NCBI GenBank assembly: GCA_004213235.1
Contig: SHAI01000066.1
Coordinates: 1 to 11,063, forward strand
Reading direction: 5' to 3'
Length of the DNA: 11,063 nt
Source: Parvularculaceae bacterium
GTDB taxonomy: Bacteria > Pseudomonadota > Alphaproteobacteria > Caulobacterales > Parvularculaceae
Below are positions 8,414-11,063 of the stretch, piece after piece. A program made the position numbers and the translations under genes. The notes under the pieces were generated by a model. That model saw only the letters and a program-made list of their open reading frames with translations. It searched no databases and had not been told where the DNA came from. Numbering within the stretch: the stretch's first letter is position 1; each line of letters starts with the position of its first letter.

Positions 8414-9502
8414 CTGTGACAGGGAGTCCTGTATATCGCCGATGGCGGCATCCAGTCCGGCTTTCCTGACGGCGGCAACTTCCCGCGCGAGACGATCCAG
8501 AGCCTGCTCAAACAGTTGGCGCTCAGAATAACTTTGTTCCGGCTGATCTGCAGCGCGAAACAGATCGCGCACCACTTCAGCAACCGAGTTGATATCGCCG
8601 GAATTGATTTTGGCCTCATATTCCTGCGCACGACGGCTCCACATAGTGCGTTTGATCCGTGCTCGGCCTTTTAGGAGTTCAAGCGACTTAACGATCGTTG
8701 CCTCGTCGGACAATGGACGCATGCCAACACTTGCCGCCTTTGCTGTCGGTACGCGCAGCTTCATCTTTTCCTGCGCGAAGTCGATGACAAAAAGCTCATT
8801 AGTAATGCCCGCGATGATCTGTTGTTCAACCATCACGATCTGGCCAACACCATGCGCGGGGTAAACGATATGATCGCTTACCTTATAGGTCTGCTTCGCT
8901 TCCTTTGATTCCTTGGTCAGATTTTCAGCCGGCTCCGCCATCGGCGCGTCGCTATTGGCAGCCTCGCGCATCGCCGTGGGAACAATAGCCGGCTCTGATG
9001 CCGGGCCCCGAGGTTTTTGACCAACATTCATTTTCTTTGCCGGTTTTGTTGGGGGCGCGGTGTCTTCAACTTTTACTTCTGTCGTGCTCACGTTGGTTTT
9101 CTTTATCGCGGGGGTTTTCTTTATCGCGGGTTTCGCTTTGGCCGCCGAGGCAGATTTGGTCGTCTTTGGCGTTACCGGTTTTTCGGCTGCCTTTTTGGTG
9201 GTCGCCGCCTTGGATTTCACTGTTTTCGTTGTGGCAGCTTTTTTCTCCGCTGCTTTAGTTGCTTTCTTGGTGGCAGGCTTTTTCGCAGTGCTTACTTTTT
9301 TCGTCGCAGCCGTTTTCACCTTTGGGCGAGTCGTTGCCTTCGTCGTTGTTTTTTTGCGCGTAGCTGTTTTTTTCGTTTTAGTTTTGGCAGTATTTTCGCT
9401 AACCTTTGAGGAAGTGCTCGTTTTGCGAGCCGTGGCGGTTTTCTTCGCCGTGGCCTTTTTGGTGGTTTTAGTAGCTTTTTTTGTATCTGTGGCTGACGCC
9501 AT
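8399..9502 (-). CDS. carD: CarD-family transcriptional regulator with long histone H1-like N-terminal tail
   Basis: CarD proteins bind the RNA polymerase beta subunit and stabilise open promoter complexes. The C-terminal 165 or so residues are a normal CarD: the RNA polymerase-interacting domain starts at YKVSDHIVYPAHGVG (206-220) and runs to about 265, followed by a helical DNA-binding part with KRTMWSRR (284-291), whose Trp288 matches the tryptophan that wedges into the -10 bubble. In front is an unusual tail of about 200 residues: roughly 100 of the first 130 are Lys, Ala or Thr, with 39 Lys and only four acidic residues, like histone H1 tails. A Pro/Ala-rich, more acidic linker (about 140-200) joins them. 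AGAGAAGAGAAC directly precedes this ATG and supports the long form; Met158 or Met178 would give a usual-size CarD. It converges on the operon to its left and lies 454 bases downstream of fdxA. Confidence 0.92.
   Translation of the reverse strand: MASATDTKKATKTTKKATAKKTATARKTSTSSKVSENTAKTKTKKTATRKKTTTKATTRPKVKTAATKKVSTAKKPATKKATKAAEKKAATTKTVKSKAATTKKAAEKPVTPKTTKSASAAKAKPAIKKTPAIKKTNVSTTEVKVEDTAPPTKPAKKMNVGQKPRGPASEPAIVPTAMREAANSDAPMAEPAENLTKESKEAKQTYKVSDHIVYPAHGVGQIVMVEQQIIAGITNELFVIDFAQEKMKLRVPTAKAASVGMRPLSDEATIVKSLELLKGRARIKRTMWSRRAQEYEAKINSGDINSVAEVVRDLFRAADQPEQSYSERQLFEQALDRLAREVAAVRKAGLDAAIGDIQDSLSQKKAA
9095..9130 (-). repeat. 18-bp tandem duplication inside carD tail
   Basis: Two identical 18-base copies (9095-9112 and 9113-9130) encode the repeated hexapeptide AIKKTP/AIKKTN at about residues 126-137. 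The exact identity at DNA level suggests a recent slippage duplication at the end of the Lys/Ala/Thr-rich tail. Confidence 0.75.
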
Positions 9503-9613
9503 GTTCTCTTCTCTCGTATTGAGGCGGGAGGGGCAGGGTTACGCTTAGGGACGCCGTTCGACGCACGACTTAATTAGCTGGTTCCAGACGGATTTGAGTT
9601 TACGCGATTCACC

Positions 9614-9623
9614 GACCGCGGTC
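9614..9623. promoter_or_regulatory. Palindrome just downstream of the candidate carD start point
   Basis: GACCGCGGTC is a perfect ten-base palindrome. If the promoter at 9632-9660 is real, it covers roughly +2 to +11 of the carD transcript, a position where a bound protein would block initiation. The binding protein is unknown. Confidence 0.3.
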
Positions 9624-9631
9624 TGATTTGG

Positions 9632-9660
9632 ATTAGCTCGAAATATCGGCGTATTGTCAG
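9632..9660 (-). promoter_or_regulatory. Candidate sigma70-type promoter for carD
   Basis: On the minus strand, CTGACA (9655-9660; five of six consensus bases) and GCTAAT (9632-9637; four of six) are separated by exactly 17 bases. Initiation near 9625 would leave an untranslated leader of about 122 bases before carD. It is the best promoter-like arrangement in this spacer, based on sequence match only. Confidence 0.45.
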
Positions 9661-9717
9661 CGCCCTTCCTCCTATATTTTACGGACAATGCTACACGTAA
9701 GCGAGCGGACTACTCCG

Positions 9718-9727
9718 ATCGCGCGAT
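9718..9727. repeat. Ten-base palindrome in carD-fdxA spacer
   Basis: ATCGCGCGAT is a perfect palindrome about 60 bases upstream of the candidate carD -35. It could be a regulatory site, but short GC-rich palindromes also arise by chance. Confidence 0.25.
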
Positions 9728-9956
9728 GTAACATTGTTGTGCCTGTGGTCTTTATGTGACGGGCTCGCCGCATATGACGACTTAGCTAGCCCCGCCGCAA
9801 TCGACGCTCATAGGAAGATATTACCATAACCCGTTGAAAAACGCCAGATACCCCGGTTTGGAAGACGTCCGCCAGCATGGGGGGGGGCCATGTGACAAGA
9901 AACACGGTTTGATCAATCTCAAAACGGGCCGATAAAACGCCGCCGGATCTGACGGA

Positions 9957-10295
9957 TCAGTCGCCGTCCCCAGGGTTCGGACTGAAATATTTTTCCAGCT
10001 TACCTTTTTCCTCGGCTTTGGCGTCCGCGTCGGGAAGTTGGTCAATCTTTCTTGTCAGATTAGGCCAGCTAGACGCGTATTTTGTGTTTATTTCCAACCA
10101 CTTGCCGTTATCATCATCCGTGTCCGGGACGATCGCTTCAACCGGGCATTCCGGCTCACATACACCGCAGTCAATGCATTCTTCTGGGTGAATCACCAGC
10201 ATGTTTTCGCCTTCGTAAAAGCAGTCAACCGGGCACACTTCGACGCAATCAGTGTACTTGCAGGCAATGCACGCGTCTGTGACGACGTACGTCAT
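9957..10295 (-). CDS. fdxA: 7Fe ferredoxin FdxA ([3Fe-4S][4Fe-4S])
   Basis: A 112-residue soluble cytoplasmic electron carrier closely resembling Azotobacter ferredoxin I. It begins MTYVVTDACIACKYTDC and carries nine cysteines: 9, 12, 17, 21, 25, 40, 43, 46 and 50. By alignment with ferredoxin I (numbering shifted by the initiator Met), Cys9, Cys17 and Cys50 hold the [3Fe-4S] cluster; Cys21, Cys40, Cys43 and Cys46 hold the [4Fe-4S] cluster; Cys12 and Cys25 are free. The C-terminal extension (WPNLTRKIDQLPDAD, then KGKLEKYFS) is also of this type. GGAG nine bases before the ATG supports the start. Its electron partners cannot be read from the window. It lies between carD and the S4-domain gene, an order common in alphaproteobacteria, though the flanking gaps here are large. 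Confidence 0.95.
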   Translation of the reverse strand: MTYVVTDACIACKYTDCVEVCPVDCFYEGENMLVIHPEECIDCGVCEPECPVEAIVPDTDDDNGKWLEINTKYASSWPNLTRKIDQLPDADAKAEEKGKLEKYFSPNPGDGD

Positions 10296-10329
10296 ATCCG
10301 TAACTCCATGGCGGAAAAGAATTTCCCCC

Positions 10330-10357
10330 TAAATAGCCGCATTGCAGCATGGTTCAA
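10330..10357 (-). promoter_or_regulatory. fdxA: Candidate fdxA promoter
   Basis: On the minus strand, TTGAAC (10352-10357) and TATTTA (10330-10335) are 16 bases apart; both are only partial matches to sigma70 elements. Initiation near 10323 would give a leader of about 28 bases, which fits a single-gene fdxA transcript. Confidence is low; the adjacent dyad makes it worth recording. Confidence 0.3.
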
Positions 10358-10375
10358 GTGTGACTTGCGTCGCAC
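10358..10375. promoter_or_regulatory. CRP/FNR-family-like operator upstream of fdxA
   Basis: GTGTGAC-TTGC-GTCGCAC is a dyad with one mismatch. Read as TGTGA-N6-TCGCA (10359-10374) it matches nine of ten half-site bases of the CRP consensus TGTGA-N6-TCACA. It abuts the candidate fdxA -35, centred about 43 bases before the inferred start point, close to the class II activator position. The regulator is not in the window. Confidence 0.4.
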
Positions 10376-10384
10376 TGGTGTCGT

Positions 10385-10437
10385 GTGCCCCGCGGAGGGC
10401 AGATTCTATCGAGAAATCGCCGCGTCGGGCGGGGCAC
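10385..10437. repeat. Nested inverted repeat upstream of fdxA (possible structured RNA)
   Basis: GTGCCCCGC (10385-10393) and GCGGGGCAC (10429-10437) form a perfect nine-base stem around 35 bases. Inside, GATTCT-ATCG-AGAAATC (about 10402-10418) can form a second six-base stem with one bulged A. The strand is undetermined. It could be a structured transcript segment between the S4 gene and fdxA or a regulatory dyad. Confidence 0.4.
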
Positions 10438-10588
10438 CGGGCCTGGGCGGCCATACTTCCGTGGACTGGTACTCATGGATGCCGCGCCGTCATAAAAACC
10501 AGTCTTCGGGCTCGCCGCAGCTCGCAATGCGCCTTTTGGTAGAGGAAAGGTGTCGGCTTGCCCGTTCTGCCAGCGCCTGGTTCGGTGC

Positions 10589-10618
10589 GGGCTCAATCAA
10601 AATGGGCTCAGTCAAAAG
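10589..10618. repeat. 15-bp tandem repeat
   Basis: GGGCTCAATCAAAAT (10589-10603) is followed directly by GGGCTCAGTCAAAAG (10604-10618), identical at 13 of 15 positions. It lies about 70 bases past the S4 gene stop, next to the CCTCA/TGAGG hairpin. Function unknown. Confidence 0.6.
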
Positions 10619-10684
10619 CACGTCCTCAGCTTGAGTTGAGGCTCAGATTTTTTGAAATGGCTTAGTTGAACCTTTTGGGGTCCG

Positions 10685-11063
10685 TTAGTCATGATTGGCT
10701 TTCAGCTGCGCCATCGCGCGTCGATCGCGTTTGGTTGGGCGGCCGGTACCCGGGTCACGCACGGCAGTTTTTGCGTTTCGGTCGGTTTGCTTTGCGCGGG
10801 TTTTGTCGGACGGCTCCGAGTTTTCCTCTGGCGTCGGGGAGCGATCTTCGTAAAGCATTTGCGCTTCACGCGCGGGCCCACGCCTTTGGGCGCACGCGAG
10901 CACGTAGACAATGCATAACCGATGGTGCCGAGTGAAACAAAGCTCATCGCCAGGCCGGACCTGAAAGCTGGCTTTGGATACCCTCCGGGACTGGCCCGCC
11001 CGTGTCAGGCGCACGGAGCCGCTATTGCTAAAGTCCGTTGCAAGGCCACGGGTTTTAAAAAAC
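10685..11063 (-). CDS. S4-domain RNA-binding protein, Hsp15-like (5' end outside window)
   Basis: The minus-strand frame is open from the right edge (last full codon ends at 11062) to TAA at 10685-10687, giving 125 residues of a longer protein. The first visible residues are FFKTRGLATDFSNSGSVRL, the core of an S4 RNA-binding domain as in Hsp15 (heat-shock protein 15, HslR), which binds 50S subunits carrying stalled nascent chains. VRPGDELCF follows, also typical of the S4 domain. The GTG at 11012-11014 could be mistaken for a start, but the S4 homology continues upstream of it, so it is internal. The last 55 or so residues are charged and end in GRPTKRDRRAM, a basic tail I know from alphaproteobacterial members. 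It is the usual upstream neighbour of fdxA and carD in that class. Confidence 0.85.
   Translation of the reverse strand, partial: FFKTRGLATDFSNSGSVRLTRAGQSRRVSKASFQVRPGDELCFTRHHRLCIVYVLACAQRRGPAREAQMLYEDRSPTPEENSEPSDKTRAKQTDRNAKTAVRDPGTGRPTKRDRRAMAQLKANHD

Larger units (their letters stand above)
9503..9956. other. Long carD-fdxA intergenic region
   Basis: No gene is recognisable in these 454 bases; open frames are short and match nothing known. The region holds a candidate carD promoter (9632-9660), two perfect ten-base palindromes (9614-9623, 9718-9727), a nine-G tract (9879-9887) inside CATGG...CCATG (9876-9892), and a GGAGGA element at about 9670 on the minus strand with no start codon at a usable distance. 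No clear intrinsic terminator for fdxA is visible after its stop at 9957. Confidence 0.6.
10296..10684. other. Long fdxA-S4 gene intergenic region
   Basis: These 389 bases hold no recognisable gene. A long plus-strand frame crossing the region is antisense to fdxA and resembles no protein. From fdxA outward the region shows a candidate promoter (10330-10357), a CRP/FNR-like dyad (10358-10375), a nested inverted repeat (10385-10437), a 15-base tandem repeat (10589-10618) and a weak hairpin CCTCA/TGAGG (10624-10641). No good intrinsic terminator for the S4 gene was found. Confidence 0.6.

Noticed and set aside
9060..9548. Plus-strand 162-codon frame rich in Phe, Val and Ala that looks like a membrane protein
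   Set aside because: It is antisense to the Lys/Ala/Thr-rich tail of carD; lysine codons read backwards give Phe/Leu codons, which creates a false hydrophobic pattern. The carD frame is supported by homology and a ribosome binding site.
10354..10596. Minus-strand 80-codon frame between the S4 gene and fdxA
   Set aside because: It has the right strand for the cluster, but shows no motif, a basic/proline-rich random composition and no convincing ribosome binding site; the inverted repeat at 10385-10437 explains part of its sequence.
10038..10634. Plus-strand 198-codon frame across fdxA and its upstream spacer
   Set aside because: It is antisense to fdxA, where the minus-strand ferredoxin is unmistakable, and has no recognisable domain.
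10624..10653. Hairpin CCTCA/TGAGG followed by six T's as a plus-strand terminator
   Set aside because: The stem is only five bases, six bases separate it from the T-run, and no plus-strand gene ends nearby.
10685..11014. S4-domain gene starting at the GTG at 11012-11014
   Set aside because: The frame stays open to the window edge and the residues upstream (KTRGLATDFSNSG) are core S4-domain sequence, so the GTG is an internal valine codon.

Overview
The window looks like chromosomal DNA of an alphaproteobacterium. This rests mainly on the right half: carD, fdxA and an Hsp15-like S4-domain RNA-binding gene lie in a row on the minus strand, an order I know from Rhizobiales and their relatives. 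The protein family types agree with this. The genus cannot be read from the sequence. I saw no mobile element, CRISPR array, tRNA or rRNA.

Left half (444-8413, plus strand): a tight three-gene operon. It encodes a 1657-residue bacterial alpha-2-macroglobulin with an intact thioester motif, a penicillin-binding protein 1C (PbpC; 6 bases downstream), and a Tat-exported staphylococcal-nuclease-like protein whose start codon overlaps the pbpC stop. The macroglobulin-PbpC pair is a known Gram-negative module, thought to combine peptidoglycan synthesis or repair with trapping of proteases that enter through envelope damage. The third protein keeps the SNase fold signature but has lost most of the expected catalytic residues, so it is probably a binding protein. 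The operon ends in a strong intrinsic terminator that overlaps the last codons of the convergent carD gene.

Right half (8399-11063, minus strand): a CarD-family RNA polymerase-binding regulator with an unusually long Lys/Ala/Thr-rich, histone H1-like N-terminal tail; a 7Fe ferredoxin (fdxA); and the 3' part of the S4-domain gene, which runs off the right edge. The spacers between these genes are long (454 and 389 bases) and carry palindromes, a candidate carD promoter, a candidate fdxA promoter next to a CRP/FNR-like dyad, a nested inverted repeat, short tandem repeats and a nine-G tract. The first 443 bases contain no convincing gene apart from a possible 25-codon 3' end at the left edge.

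No completely unknown multi-gene system is evident. The most notable items are the histone-tailed CarD, the degenerate exported nuclease fold in a cell-wall/protease-defence operon, and the regulatory structure around fdxA.
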